A stretch of DNA of 15,401 bases, taken from the NCBI GenBank assembly GCA_900546395.1, contig URDD01000060.1, positions 1 through 15,401 of the forward strand. Reading direction: 5' to 3'. The notes under the pieces are model-generated. The model searched no databases. It was not told the origin of the DNA and saw only the letters and a program-made list of their open reading frames with translations. Positions 15,348 through 15,401 of the stretch are shown here, piece after piece; position 1 is the first letter of the stretch, and each line of letters begins with the position of its first letter. The DNA comes from an uncultured Bacteroidales bacterium. Its GTDB lineage: Bacteria; Bacteroidota; Bacteroidia; Bacteroidales; UBA932. A program made the translations under genes and the position numbers.

Positions 15348-15401
15348 TTACCATAAAGTAAGTTGCCCGTTTGAGTCGTCCTCCGGAACATTAGCCGACT
15401 C
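15348..15401 (-). CDS. 3' end of an unidentified gene (partial, window edge)
   Basis: A minus-strand frame is open from the right edge and ends with TAA at 15350-15348. The visible peptide is ESANVPEDDSNGQLTLW. It is acidic and then ends in QLTLW, close to the QLxLF beta-clamp binding pentapeptide found at the C-terminus of several DNA replication and repair proteins. Only 17 residues are visible, so the identity is unknown and the frame could be chance. If real, it would precede the TerB-DnaJ gene by about 50 bp. Confidence 0.4.
   Translation of the reverse strand, partial: ESANVPEDDSNGQLTLW

Noticed and set aside
1..15401. CRISPR arrays, tRNA or rRNA genes
   Set aside because: No regularly spaced repeats with unique spacers and no tRNA or rRNA signatures were seen; the only tandem array has 11-bp units without spacers.

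Overview
The window looks like chromosomal DNA of an anaerobic member of the Bacteroidales. Several things point there: a TTTG / TAnnTTTG-type promoter, weak Shine-Dalgarno sequences, ThiH (the oxygen-sensitive route to dehydroglycine) instead of ThiO, a GH78 lipoprotein, a YitT transporter-like protein and a TerB-DnaJ protein. The species cannot be named from the sequence alone.

Layout. (1) Positions 1-1200 are a decayed accessory segment on the + strand: the 3' end of a phospholipase-D-like/helicase-type protein, an unrecognised 161-residue ORF, and a small membrane protein with a frameshift whose reading frame runs antisense into the thi operon. (2) Positions 1128-8095 are a thiamine biosynthesis operon on the minus strand, transcribed from a Bacteroidales-type promoter through a TPP riboswitch and an intrinsic terminator. 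Gene order is thiS-thiE-thiG-thiC-thiH-thiF-(TenI-like/ThiD fusion). ThiF, ThiS, ThiG and ThiH make the thiazole phosphate, ThiC and the ThiD domain make the pyrimidine diphosphate, and ThiE joins them. The last two genes are separated by a 166-bp palindromic MITE-like element. (3) A Cof-type HAD phosphatase is divergently transcribed from the riboswitch region (8249-9025). (4) Positions 9040-9600 hold an insertion-sequence scar: a C-terminal transposase fragment and a 92-bp short version of the same palindromic element. (5) Positions 9663-13405 hold an HD-domain protein followed 8 bp later by a GH78 alpha-L-rhamnosidase lipoprotein. (6) Positions 13506-14450 encode a YitT-family membrane protein that ends at a strong hairpin terminator. 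(7) On the minus strand there is a TerB-DnaJ membrane-anchored co-chaperone and, at the window edge, the last codons of another gene ending in a clamp-binding-like peptide.

The thiamine operon is well understood. The points that deserve attention are: the TenI-like/ThiD fusion beside a complete ThiE; a ThiF that lacks the zinc and acyl-disulfide cysteines of the E. coli enzyme; the two palindromic repeats that differ by one deletion between 11-bp direct repeats; the HAD phosphatase facing the operon; and the unexplained HD protein coupled to a rhamnosidase. I did not see a clearly new defence or mobile system.
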